Positions 43,102-51,868 of a stretch of 64,000 bases of DNA are shown here, one piece after another (within the stretch, counting starts at the first letter, position 1; each line of letters starts with the position of its first letter). The stretch is from Parvularcula sp039822105 (GTDB lineage Bacteria > Pseudomonadota > Alphaproteobacteria > Caulobacterales > Parvularculaceae), in assembly GCA_039822105.1 (NCBI GenBank), contig JBCBMW010000007.1:1-64000 (forward strand), given 5' to 3'. The notes under the pieces are model-generated. The model had not been told where the DNA came from and searched no databases. It saw only the letters and a list, made by a program, of their open reading frames with translations. The position numbers and the translations under genes were made by a program.

Positions 43102-45443
43102 TGAGAAATCATCACTCCCCCTTTGAGACTGTTGCGCCAAGGCCAGGCCTCGGCGAAGAGAACGTTATTGGGGAACGGCAGGTGTTAAGCCAGCGCGAAA
43201 ACGGGCCCGAGGGCGGATCGACGGTGGGGCAGCCGTCATCCGCCCCAACTCTCAACGCAGTGATCCTTGTCTTCGCTGGCCTGATGGTCGCGGGCACGTT
43301 TGGCTATGTCATTGCCGAGCGGGTGGTGACCCAGCGGGTTGAGGGCCTGCCGCCGGTCGTCTCCTTTATCTTTGCGGGTCTATCCGCAACCGGATTGATC
43401 CTCACCGTCTTTGTCGCTGACAGGCTTTGGGACCTCTACCGCACCCACCGGCAACGGCTAAGCGGCGCGCGCCTTTATCGGCGGCTCGCTTTGATTTTGA
43501 GCGCGGTGGCGCTGTTGCCGGCCGGGGTGGCCTTCACGCTAACAGGGGTCATCCTTGGCGGCGTGGGCGATGAATTCTTTGTCGAGCGGTTGCAGCGGTC
43601 CTCCACCCTCGCGCGCAATCTTGCCAATGCGTATACAGAGGGTGTGTCGCGCGAGATGGGCCTGACCCTTCTGTCGGCTGAACGTGACTTGGCCCGCGTG
43701 AAAGAGCTGGGCACGGACCCTGAAGTGAGCCCGATCGGCTATCGTCGCTACGTGACTGGCCTCGCCTTTATCTATAACTTCAGTGAGCTGACGCATATTG
43801 GGCCGGATGGCCGGATCATTGTGCGAGCCACAGTGGGCGGAGTGGAGCCTCAGCCGCTGCCGCCGGCACGGGACTTTGTCCCGCCAGGCGAGGGCACGGG
43901 TCCTACGGTGCGGTTTGGCGCGATCGACCCTTTGAGTTTCACATCCTATTACGCCGTGATCCCGATGAGCGGCGGGCAGGGCGGCTATCTCGTTGGATAC
44001 AAGTCCGAGAGCGAACAGATCGGGGATCAGCTCCTCGCCGTGCGCGATTTCCGGGATGAGAACCGGGCGCTGCAGATTCGGATTGGACGGCTCAGCGGCG
44101 TGGCCAATATGGGCTTTATCCTTTTGTCCGTCGTCCTCCTTTTGACGGCCGCGTGGATTGGTCTCTTGGTGGCCAACGCGATCGTTGGTCCCATCCGCCG
44201 ACTCGCCACAGCCGCCCATGACGTTAGCCTCGGTGACCTGAACGTGCGCGTGGATGTTCACCCTCGTGACGGTGAGCTGGGCGATCTCGGCCATGCCTTT
44301 AACGACATGACGGCGCAGCTGGCCGAACAGCGGGATGACCTGATCGCCGCAAACGAAGAGTCGGAGAACCGTCGCCGCTTTATCGAGACCATGCTCGACG
44401 CGATCCCCGCCGGCGTGATCAGCGTCAGCCGCGAAGGGATCATCGGTCTTTCCAACCCCTCCGCACAGGCCATTTTGGCTGAAGAAGGGGCGACCCTTCT
44501 CGGCAAAGACGTGACAGAGGTGCTGCCGAACATCGCGCCACTTTTTGACATGGCAAAGGCCACGGGCCGCCGGATGCGCGACAGTATGGAGTGGAGCCGC
44601 AACCAACGGATTCGCTCTCTCATCATCGAGATCAATCCTGATACGGAAAGAAGTATCGATGCCGAAGGCTTCGTGATCACGATTGAGGACATCTCAGAAC
44701 TCGTGACAGCTCAGCGTACGGCGGCATGGGCCGATGTCGCGCGTAGGATTGCCCACGAGATCAAGAACCCGCTGACGCCGATCCAGCTCTCCGCTGAGCG
44801 CCTGCGCCGCCGATACGCTGACAATCTGACGGATCGCGATCGTGAGATTTTTGATCAGTGTACATCGACAATCATCAAGCATGTCGGCGATATCGGCCGC
44901 ATGGTGACGGAGTTCTCAAGTTTCGCTCGGATGCCTGAGCCGATCATGGCAGGGTTCGACCTGCGTGAACTCGCGCGGGAGGCCATGTTCCCCTTCACGG
45001 TTGCTCATCCCGACATCACCTTTGTCAGCACGATGCCGAATGACGAGGTGCATGTGCATTGTGATGGCCGGTTGATCGCCCAGGCGCTCACCAACCTCAT
45101 CAAGAATGCCGCCGAGGCGATCGCGGAGGATCCTTCCGAAAGAGCTGGCCAGGTGGAGATCGAGGTGATGGCTGAGGCGCTCGGCAGCCGGGTCGAGATC
45201 CGCGACAATGGCAAAGGGCTGCCGAAAGCCCTCAAACACCGCCTCACCGAACCCTATATGACAACCCGGGAAAAGGGCACGGGTCTTGGACTGGCTATTG
45301 TGCGCAAGGCGATTGAGGACCATGACGGCAGCTTTGATATCCGCGACCGACGCGGTGGCGGGGCGATTGCATCTCTTTTCCTGCCGAACTTGCAATCCGC
45401 TGCGGTTCAAGGGGAAACACCGCTAAGGCCCGTCGCAGAATGA
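43101..45443 (+). CDS. ntrY: Nitrogen-regulation sensor kinase NtrY
   Basis: This 780-residue membrane histidine kinase starts at the ATG at 43101. It has an N-terminal set of hydrophobic segments (three within about residues 50-165), a periplasmic sensor region, a further helix (about 330-352), HAMP, and PAS (around residues 420-510). A HisKA domain with H552 in RRIAHEIKNPLTPIQLSAERLR is followed by an HATPase domain with NLIKNAAEAI, DNGKGL and GTGLGLAIV. The kinase looks complete. NtrY senses nitrogen, redox or envelope cues and phosphorylates NtrX, which follows after 18 bases. Confidence 0.95.
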   Translation: MRNHHSPFETVAPRPGLGEENVIGERQVLSQRENGPEGGSTVGQPSSAPTLNAVILVFAGLMVAGTFGYVIAERVVTQRVEGLPPVVSFIFAGLSATGLILTVFVADRLWDLYRTHRQRLSGARLYRRLALILSAVALLPAGVAFTLTGVILGGVGDEFFVERLQRSSTLARNLANAYTEGVSREMGLTLLSAERDLARVKELGTDPEVSPIGYRRYVTGLAFIYNFSELTHIGPDGRIIVRATVGGVEPQPLPPARDFVPPGEGTGPTVRFGAIDPLSFTSYYAVIPMSGGQGGYLVGYKSESEQIGDQLLAVRDFRDENRALQIRIGRLSGVANMGFILLSVVLLLTAAWIGLLVANAIVGPIRRLATAAHDVSLGDLNVRVDVHPRDGELGDLGHAFNDMTAQLAEQRDDLIAANEESENRRRFIETMLDAIPAGVISVSREGIIGLSNPSAQAILAEEGATLLGKDVTEVLPNIAPLFDMAKATGRRMRDSMEWSRNQRIRSLIIEINPDTERSIDAEGFVITIEDISELVTAQRTAAWADVARRIAHEIKNPLTPIQLSAERLRRRYADNLTDRDREIFDQCTSTIIKHVGDIGRMVTEFSSFARMPEPIMAGFDLRELAREAMFPFTVAHPDITFVSTMPNDEVHVHCDGRLIAQALTNLIKNAAEAIAEDPSERAGQVEIEVMAEALGSRVEIRDNGKGLPKALKHRLTEPYMTTREKGTGLGLAIVRKAIEDHDGSFDIRDRRGGGAIASLFLPNLQSAAVQGETPLRPVAE

Positions 45444-45461
45444 AACAGGACCCGAACTTTC

Positions 45462-46862
45462 ATGGCCATTGATGTCCTGATTGTTGATGACGAACCCGAT
45501 ATCCGCGAGCTGATCGCCGGGATCTTCGAGGATGAGGGCTTTGTGCCCCGGGTCGCCGCCAACAGTGACGAGGCGTTTGATCTCGTCTCACAGCGCCCCC
45601 CGGCGCTGGTGATTTTGGACATCTGGCTGCAGGGCTCGCGGCTCGACGGATTGGGTCTTCTTGATGAGCTGCGCTCGCTCCACCCGCAGCTGCCTGTTGT
45701 GATCATATCCGGGCACGGCACGATCGAGACGGCCATCGCGGCGATTAAGCGCGGGGCGTATGACTTTTTGGAGAAGCCGCTCTCGGCTGACCGGTTGATC
45801 CTGACGGCCCGGCGAGCGCTTGAGCGGGCGCAACTGCAGCGCGAGAACCGTGCTCTTAAGGAAAAGACACGTGAGCTGACGCTGATCGGCCGCAGCCCAC
45901 AAATGGTGCAGCTGCGCGCCGCGATTGAGCGGGTGGCCCAGGCAAGAAGCCGTGTGCTGATCGAAGGCCCGGTGGGTTCAGGCCGCGAACTGGTGGCGCG
46001 CACGATCCATGCGCAGTCGGATCGTTCCACTCGTCCCTTTGTGGTCGTCAACTCCGCCCTCATGGAGCCTGACCGGATGGAGGAGGCTCTTTTCGGTATC
46101 GAAGGCGAAGAGGGGCGTCCGCGCTCGATTGGTCTTCTTGAGCAAGCCCATGGCGGCACCTTGCTTCTCCAAGAGGTGGGCGAGATGCCCGAGGAGACGC
46201 AGAGCAAGATCTTGCGTGTGCTGATCGATCAGTGTTTCAAGCGCATCGGCGGCGCGGCCCCAGTGAGTGTCGACGTGCGGGTGATTTCAACGTCTTCGGA
46301 GGATCTGCTCGAGGCATCCGAAGAGGCACGTTTCCGGAAGGATCTTTACCACCGTCTTTCCGTGGTGAATATGAAGACGCCTTCGCTTGGTTCGCGCCGT
46401 GAAGATATTCCGGATCTGGCCATCTTCTTCCTCAAGCACCTCTGGGGCGGCTCTGAAGAGCGGGTCCCTCAATTGGGCCCGGAGGCGATGGCGGCGCTGC
46501 AAGCGTATCATTGGCCAGGAAATGTCCGCCAGCTGAGGAACGTTCTTGAGCGTACCTTGATCCTCGCTGGTCGGGGTGAGGGCGCTGATATCAAGGTCGA
46601 TCAGCTGCCCGATGAAGTGGTGGGTGCGGGTCCTGCTCTTCCTGCTGGCCCGGAGATGGAGCAGATCATTGCTCTGCCTCTGCGTGAAGCGCGTGAGCGG
46701 TTTGAGCGTGAGTACCTCGTGGCCCAGATCGGCCGGTTTGGCGGCAACATCTCTCGCACGGCGGGATTTGTCGGCATGGAGCGCTCGGCGCTCCACAGGA
46801 AGCTTAAGGCCCTTGGGATCGGCGCGAAAGAGGCGAAGGACAAGACCCTCGCCTCGAACTGA
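45462..46862 (+). CDS. ntrX: Response regulator NtrX with altered ATPase motifs
   Basis: This 466-residue regulator has a receiver domain (acidic D9-D10, phospho-acceptor D53 in LVILDIWLQ, K105), an AAA+ domain and a C-terminal Fis-type helix-turn-helix (FGGNISRTAGFVGMERSALHRKLKAL). In the AAA+ domain, Walker A reads GPVGSGR (Arg175 in place of Lys), Walker B reads LLLQEV (Gln237 in place of Asp), and the GAFTGA loop that contacts sigma-54 is absent. It therefore probably works as a conventional DNA-binding regulator with sigma-70, as described for several alphaproteobacterial NtrX proteins. It ends 3 bases before the convergent hydrolase stop. Confidence 0.93.
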   Translation: MAIDVLIVDDEPDIRELIAGIFEDEGFVPRVAANSDEAFDLVSQRPPALVILDIWLQGSRLDGLGLLDELRSLHPQLPVVIISGHGTIETAIAAIKRGAYDFLEKPLSADRLILTARRALERAQLQRENRALKEKTRELTLIGRSPQMVQLRAAIERVAQARSRVLIEGPVGSGRELVARTIHAQSDRSTRPFVVVNSALMEPDRMEEALFGIEGEEGRPRSIGLLEQAHGGTLLLQEVGEMPEETQSKILRVLIDQCFKRIGGAAPVSVDVRVISTSSEDLLEASEEARFRKDLYHRLSVVNMKTPSLGSRREDIPDLAIFFLKHLWGGSEERVPQLGPEAMAALQAYHWPGNVRQLRNVLERTLILAGRGEGADIKVDQLPDEVVGAGPALPAGPEMEQIIALPLREARERFEREYLVAQIGRFGGNISRTAGFVGMERSALHRKLKALGIGAKEAKDKTLASN

Positions 46863-46865
46863 TCC

Positions 46866-47576
46866 CTACCCGAACAGTTCCTCCAGGAAATGATCCAGCG
46901 CTGCATAGGAGCGATCTCGTGCAGCCTTATCAAACATCATCCCCGCTTCTGGCATATTGGCTGCGGTGTTGGTGAAGGCATGGGCAACGCCGCCATAGGT
47001 GTGGAGTTGCCAGTCCGCGTTTCGCGCTGTCATCTCCTCACCGAAGGCTTTGAGATCGTCGGGGCCCGCCATGGGGTCGTCGAAGCCTTGGAAGGCCACC
47101 ACCTTCGCCTTAATGTCACCATCCTTGAACGGATCAGCGGCGGCCAAGATCGCATGGAACGCCGCGGCACCCCTTACCGGCGCGTGGGCGCGCGCCAGAT
47201 CAAGCGTGCAGAGGCCGCCGAAACAGAAACCGGTCACCGCCATGGCGCTCGCGTCGACCTCGGATTGTTCGCTGAGTGCCGTCAGCGCTGCGCGAAGCCG
47301 TGCTTGCAGCATCGTCCGGTCTTGAACGAGCGGGGTCATCAGCGCCTCGTTCTCTTCATTGTTCGTGCCGCGCACGCCCTTGCCGTAAACGTCGCCTGCG
47401 AGCGCGACATATCCAAGGCCCGCCAGCCGCTCGGCGAACGCCTCTTCGTGTTCGGCCCGGCCGCTCCAAGCATGGCAGATCAGAACCGCGCCCTTTGGCG
47501 AAGACGCCGGGAGAGCCAGCACGCCCTCAAATGTCTTGTCCTCTATAGTCCATTCCACAAGGCGGGTGTTGGTCAT
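46866..47576 (-). CDS. Dienelactone hydrolase family protein
   Basis: This 236-residue alpha/beta hydrolase has the DLH nucleophile motif TGFCFGG with Cys as nucleophile, the late Asp in FQGFDDPM and the His in YGGVAHAFTN, so the Cys-Asp-His triad is complete. Family members hydrolyse lactones, and many serve unknown ester substrates. No aromatic-degradation genes lie near, so a role in dienelactone breakdown is unlikely. It is cytoplasmic by sequence. The 62 bases between its start and the prepilin peptidase stop suggest loose linkage only. Confidence 0.88.
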   Translation of the reverse strand: MTNTRLVEWTIEDKTFEGVLALPASSPKGAVLICHAWSGRAEHEEAFAERLAGLGYVALAGDVYGKGVRGTNNEENEALMTPLVQDRTMLQARLRAALTALSEQSEVDASAMAVTGFCFGGLCTLDLARAHAPVRGAAAFHAILAAADPFKDGDIKAKVVAFQGFDDPMAGPDDLKAFGEEMTARNADWQLHTYGGVAHAFTNTAANMPEAGMMFDKAARDRSYAALDHFLEELFG

Positions 47577-47638
47577 CGGTTGAGCTCCCAGTTTGTTGCC
47601 GTCGAGTGTTGAGGGCCGCGGCTTCGCTGGTGACTGCC

Positions 47639-48436
47639 TTAGATCCCCGCGAAGGGCAGCGGAAGAAGATAGACCCCTGCCGCAGCAGCTGTGAGAAAAG
47701 GTCCAAACCGGATCTCCTGTTGCAGCCTCATCTCTCCTTTACCCGCCAGCATCGCGGTGGCTGCAGCGAGCAGGCCGCCGACACTGGCGACAAGGATCAA
47801 GAAGGGCAGGGCCCAAACGCCGCTCCAAAGCCCAGCTGCGGCGATCAGTTTGACGTCTCCACCGCCCAGGCCCTCTTGTCCTCGCAGGACGCGGTAGCCC
47901 TTTGCTATGATATAGAAGGTGCCGCCCCCAACGGCGCCGCCAATCAGCGCTTCGACCAGCGGGGGTCCGTAGCCGAGGCCAGCCGCGACCACGCCGCCTG
48001 CCATCAAGGGAAATGTGATGGCGTCTGGCAGATAGCCTGTCTCCGCGTCGATGAAGGCCAGGGCCAAGAGCCCGAACAGCCAAAAGGCGGCGAAGCCCAA
48101 GTGAGGCCCCAAACCGAACCTCAACATGCAAGCCAAAACAATCAGTCCACCGAGGACTTCGACCGCAAGATGCCGCCAACCAATCGCTGCTCCGCAGTCT
48201 CGGCAGCGGCCCCTTAAGATCAGCCAACTGAGCACGGGGATGAGGTCGTGGGCACGGATTTTGTGACCACAACTTTCACATTGGGACTCCGGATACGCGA
48301 GTCCAGTGGGCTTTCCACCACCTATGGTGAGTCCCCACGCCCTTGGTCCTCGGCTGACCAAAACATTTGTGAAGCTACCCAGCAGTATACCGACGATAAT
48401 TCCAAGAAAAATGTAAAATACTGTATTTGTTGTCAT
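47639..48436 (-). CDS. gspO: Prepilin peptidase / N-methyltransferase (GspO/PilD type)
   Basis: This 265-residue polytopic aspartic protease cleaves the leader of pseudopilins and methylates the new N-terminus. The cytoplasmic zinc motif is intact (C53-x-x-C56 and C78-x-x-C81). The catalytic aspartates are D130 in FIDAETGYLPD and D194 in GGGD. About eight membrane helices are visible. It is placed on the other side of the lipoprotein/receptor pair from gspC-L and should process GspG, H, I, J and K encoded there. It is transcribed divergently from the large lipoprotein gene. Confidence 0.94.
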   Translation of the reverse strand: MTTNTVFYIFLGIIVGILLGSFTNVLVSRGPRAWGLTIGGGKPTGLAYPESQCESCGHKIRAHDLIPVLSWLILRGRCRDCGAAIGWRHLAVEVLGGLIVLACMLRFGLGPHLGFAAFWLFGLLALAFIDAETGYLPDAITFPLMAGGVVAAGLGYGPPLVEALIGGAVGGGTFYIIAKGYRVLRGQEGLGGGDVKLIAAAGLWSGVWALPFLILVASVGGLLAAATAMLAGKGEMRLQQEIRFGPFLTAAAAGVYLLPLPFAGI

Positions 48437-48633
48437 TTAAAGGCCTTGGTTAAGACGTCGCCGCCGCTCGTCGTGTCCTCGTGGCCACAGCACTGTGATT
48501 CATCATCAGCCAATTCGTAAATTTCTGTGAGGCTGTCACAAAAGCGTTGTCTCTCGTCCCTACACGACGCGTATGCGCGCGTTACGGCGTGTTCACCTAT
48601 CACTTAGCAACGCCTTTCTAGGGGGCCAAACGC
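48437..48633. promoter_or_regulatory. Divergent promoter region of gspO and the large lipoprotein
   Basis: This 197-base gap serves two divergent genes. It contains CTGTCACAAAA at 48533-48543, which matches one PHO-box half-site plus its A-rich spacer. The second half-site is poor (GCGTTGT), so PhoB control is only a possibility. The region is noticeably more AT-rich than the genes around it. No hairpin or other clear operator is seen. Confidence 0.35.
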
Positions 48634-51600
48634 ATGAAACTCTCCACCACTCTTCGTTCGGGTCTGTTGCTCGGCACAGCTGCATTTGTTCTTGCCGCAT
48701 GCGACGGCGACAGCAGCGTCGCGAGCCCAGGTGACGTTCTGACGGTCAACATCACTGGCGACACTGGTGATGACGGTGACACCACAACACCATCCGGTGG
48801 CGACGGTACCGTTTCCTTTATTCCGAACACGGGCTGCCCAGCAGGCACGACGGCTCGTACGTTTGAAGACGTCGACTCGAACGGCGTTGACGTGACGGCA
48901 TGTGCGTTCGGCGCTGCTGGTTCCGCTTCGAGCTCGAGCCAATCGGGTGTGACGACGAGCGCTGTGGGTGTGAGCGCTGACGGCCAAACGACTGTGATCT
49001 CGGGCACCGATACGGTTCTGAGCGGTGTGGTCGTTTTCGAAGGTTCGCTCTTCGTCGGTGAAAACCCAATCTCGAACAACGACCTCGACGGCGACGGTGT
49101 GTTTGCTGAAACCGGTACGCTGACCATCGAGCCAGGCACGATCATCGCTGCTGCGACCGGCGACACGGTCGTCGACACACTGATCGTTTCGCCGGGTTCT
49201 GTCCTGCTCGCCAACGGTACCGACACGCAGCCTATCGTCTTCACGACGCTCGCTGACCTTGCCGACGGTGACCGCGCAACGGACGTTTCCGCGTTTGAAG
49301 CTGCAAGCGATGGCCTCGTCGACGGCGAAGCCAGCGTTGGTACCGATGCCAACGCACGTTGGGGCGGCCTGGTCCTGAACGGTTTTGCGCCAATCAACGA
49401 TTGCCCCGGCACCGCAGGTGCAGCTGACTGTACCAAAGACGGCGAAGGTGGCTCGGGTCTCTTCGGCGGTAACGTGCCAACCGACAGCTCAGGTTCGCTG
49501 CGTTATGTCCGCGTGCAGTATGCAGGCTTCTCGTTCACCCCAACCAACCAGCTGAACGGTATCGCTCTTCAGGGTGTTGGCTCCGGTACGGACATCGACT
49601 TCGTTCAGGTTCACAACAATGCTGACGACGGCATCGAGTTCTTCGGTGGTACGGTGAACGCGACCCACGTTGTCATCACAGACGCAGCTGACGACTCGAT
49701 CGACTGGACCGACGGTTGGTCAGGTGTCCTTCAGTACGCAGTGGTTGTTGGTGGTCCAAGCGAGAACGACAACATTGTCGAAGGCGACAACAACGGTGAC
49801 GAAGAAGATGCCGGCGAAGCCGAAGGCATTGTTTCGAACCCTGTGGTCCTCAACCTGACCGCTCTTGGCAACGGCGACGGCACGATTGGCCAGGACGACG
49901 GTATCGTCCTTCGCGCAGGTACCGCTGGCGAAATCGCCAACGTCATTCTGTCTGGCGTTGCTGATGACGCGACGGACTTCAGCCAAGAAAGCGCGCTTCG
50001 CGCTCCGACGATCCAAGGCACTTTTGTTGCTGATTTCGGCGGCAGCGCCGCTGACCAGCCAAGCGCTGACGACTCTGACGTCGACATCTTCACGGGTCAG
50101 CCAGGCAACGAAGCAGAACAAACCACCGTCCTGACTTCACTCTTCAACGCTGCGATCGCGTCGTCTGGTTTTGTGACGCCCGTGTCGACCGCTGGTGCGA
50201 TCGAAACGGCTGAGTATCGCGGTGCATTCGATCCGCTGACCGAACAGTCGATCCAAGACAGCTGGATGGCCAACTGGACCCTTACGGTGAGCCTGCCAAC
50301 CGGCGACCTCGTTCAAAGCTGCCCAGCTGGTACGTCGATCTCTGCCCGTAACGGCACGATCGATACGGACGGTGACGGTAGCCTCGATGACGAGAGCCTG
50401 ATCTGTACGCTCCCTCCTGTTGTGACTGCTGACCTGCGACTGACTGCTGGCATCGACTACGAGCTCGACGGCACAGTTTTTGTCGGTAGCGATCTTGGTG
50501 GCGATGGTCTGGCTGATTTGGAAGATGCCAATGCGGTCACACTCTCGATCGATCCAGGTGTCACGATTTTCGCGGCTAGCGACGACTCAGAAGTCGATAC
50601 GCTCGTCGTGTCCCGTGGCCACAAGATCGATGTCAACGGTACCTCGACCCAGCCGGTCGTCATGACCAACCTTCTCGATTACAGCGATAGCACGGCCTAC
50701 GTCAGCGCGACTGATCCGAGTGAGCGTTGGGGCGGTCTGGCTATCAACGGTCAGGCACCGATCAACGACTGTACGACAACCGGTGGTGCTGCCGACTGTG
50801 AGAAGGACGGTGAAGGCGGCTCTGGCCTCTTCGGCGGCAACGATGAAGCCGACGACTCCGGTGAGGTTGAGTACCTCCAGATCCGCAACGCTGGTTTCTC
50901 GTTCACGCCGACCAATCAGCTGAACGGCATTGCGCTTCAGGGTGTTGGTAACGGCACGCTCGTCGACTTTGTCGAAGTCACGGACAACGCAGACGACGGC
51001 ATCGAGTTCTTCGGCGGTACGGTGAACGCAAGTCACATCATCATCATCAATGCTGCTGATGACTCGATCGACTGGACTGATGGCTGGCAAGGTTCGCTTC
51101 AGTACGCACTTGTGGTCAACGGTACACAGACCAACGACAACGTGTTCGAAGGTGACAACAACGGCGACCTTCCAAACAGCGAGCCTTTCTCGGTTCCTGT
51201 TATCGCCAACGTGACGTCTGCGAACATTACGGACGGTCAGGACGATACCGCTGGTAACAACACCAACGGTAACGACGATGGGATCGTCCTTCGCGCCGGT
51301 ACTGACGGTCTGATCGCTAACGGCATCGTTGTTGGTGTTCGCGATGATGCGACCGATTTCACCCAGGACAGCACAGTTGACGTTCGGGTTCCTGAGCTGA
51401 GCTCCATCTTCGCTGCCGACTTTGGCGGTGTTGTTGCTGACACCGGTTCGAGCGATGTCGACATCTTCACGACGGGTACAGACAACGTGAACGGCTTCAC
51501 CGGTTTCACGGGCCTTGATGCCGATACGGAAACGGGTCTGCTCATTCTCTCGAGCGCTCAAGTGACCAACACGGGCACAACTCTTGATGCCACGGCGCTT

Positions 51601-51771
51601 GAGACGTTCTACGCAGCAACCCCTGCGTTCCCGACTGTCGACGGCACGACCGCAGCTGAAAAGGCTGCCTTGACCGACTCGTTCCTCGACGACGTCACCT
51701 ATGTGGGTGCGTTCGAGAACGATGCCGACAACTGGCACGTTGGTTGGACGCTCCTCGACGAGCTGAACTAA
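48634..51771 (+). CDS. Large duplicated surface-type lipoprotein, candidate T2SS cargo
   Basis: This 1045-residue lipoprotein has the signal FVLAAC with Cys23 lipidated and Asp at +2 (CDGDSS). It consists of two homologous halves (about residues 68-550 and 563-1045). Each has an N-terminal CPAGT segment, a beta-helix-like region with SxGxxLxANG-type turns, the strongly conserved WGGLxxNGxAPINDC block, SFTPTNQLNGIALQGVG, DDGIEFFGGTVNA, DDSIDWTDGW and a closing GAF...W. It is very rich in Asp, Gly, Asn and Thr, as in calcium-bound extracellular parallel beta-helix proteins. This family often accompanies TonB-dependent receptors. Asp+2 mirrors pullulanase, a T2SS lipoprotein. Export by the adjacent T2SS is inferred. 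Confidence 0.8.
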   Translation: MKLSTTLRSGLLLGTAAFVLAACDGDSSVASPGDVLTVNITGDTGDDGDTTTPSGGDGTVSFIPNTGCPAGTTARTFEDVDSNGVDVTACAFGAAGSASSSSQSGVTTSAVGVSADGQTTVISGTDTVLSGVVVFEGSLFVGENPISNNDLDGDGVFAETGTLTIEPGTIIAAATGDTVVDTLIVSPGSVLLANGTDTQPIVFTTLADLADGDRATDVSAFEAASDGLVDGEASVGTDANARWGGLVLNGFAPINDCPGTAGAADCTKDGEGGSGLFGGNVPTDSSGSLRYVRVQYAGFSFTPTNQLNGIALQGVGSGTDIDFVQVHNNADDGIEFFGGTVNATHVVITDAADDSIDWTDGWSGVLQYAVVVGGPSENDNIVEGDNNGDEEDAGEAEGIVSNPVVLNLTALGNGDGTIGQDDGIVLRAGTAGEIANVILSGVADDATDFSQESALRAPTIQGTFVADFGGSAADQPSADDSDVDIFTGQPGNEAEQTTVLTSLFNAAIASSGFVTPVSTAGAIETAEYRGAFDPLTEQSIQDSWMANWTLTVSLPTGDLVQSCPAGTSISARNGTIDTDGDGSLDDESLICTLPPVVTADLRLTAGIDYELDGTVFVGSDLGGDGLADLEDANAVTLSIDPGVTIFAASDDSEVDTLVVSRGHKIDVNGTSTQPVVMTNLLDYSDSTAYVSATDPSERWGGLAINGQAPINDCTTTGGAADCEKDGEGGSGLFGGNDEADDSGEVEYLQIRNAGFSFTPTNQLNGIALQGVGNGTLVDFVEVTDNADDGIEFFGGTVNASHIIIINAADDSIDWTDGWQGSLQYALVVNGTQTNDNVFEGDNNGDLPNSEPFSVPVIANVTSANITDGQDDTAGNNTNGNDDGIVLRAGTDGLIANGIVVGVRDDATDFTQDSTVDVRVPELSSIFAADFGGVVADTGSSDVDIFTTGTDNVNGFTGFTGLDADTETGLLILSSAQVTNTGTTLDATALETFYAATPAFPTVDGTTAAEKAALTDSFLDDVTYVGAFENDADNWHVGWTLLDELN
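48835..50289 (+). repeat. Lipoprotein internal repeat, unit 1
   Basis: This is the first of two homologous halves of the lipoprotein (residues about 68-552). It begins CPAGTTARTFEDV and ends near SWMANWTLTV. Shared landmarks with unit 2 are the WGGL block, the G-S-G-L-F-G-G-N motif, NQLNGIALQGVG and DDSIDWTDGW. Nucleotide similarity is high locally around those motifs. Confidence 0.85.
50320..51768 (+). repeat. Lipoprotein internal repeat, unit 2
   Basis: This is the second half (residues about 563-1045), offset by 495 residues from unit 1. It begins CPAGTSISARNGT and ends DNWHVGWTLLDELN. The order of all landmark motifs is kept, so this is a whole-unit duplication and not short repeats. Confidence 0.85.
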
Positions 51772-51782
51772 CTTTTGAAAAG

Positions 51783-51828
51783 TCGTCCCGGCCGAGCCTT
51801 TGCGCTCGGCCGGGACGAGCCATTTTTT
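51783..51828 (+). terminator. Strong intrinsic terminator after the large lipoprotein
   Basis: A 15-bp perfect stem (left arm TCGTCCCGGCCGAGC from 51783) with a six-base loop is followed closely by six T residues at 51823-51828. It lies 12 bases after the lipoprotein stop and 41 before the receptor start, so it limits read-through from lipoprotein to receptor. Confidence 0.88.
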
Positions 51829-51868
51829 CATTTCGATTCCCATCCCTTGGGGGGCACTGAGCTAGGTC

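Noticed and set aside
43539..44606. A 355-codon minus-strand ORF within ntrY
   Set aside because: It lies wholly within a complete histidine-kinase gene and shows no recognisable domain.
48533..48550. A full PHO box before the large lipoprotein
   Set aside because: Only the first half-site and the A-rich spacer match; the second half-site keeps two of seven positions. It is noted only as a weak hint in the promoter entry.
50587..51843. A 418-codon minus-strand ORF and another of 272 codons (48618-49436), both antisense to the large lipoprotein
   Set aside because: They mirror the skewed Asp/Gly/Thr codons of the sense gene, lack family features and ribosome sites, and the plus-strand product has a clear signal peptide and repeat structure.
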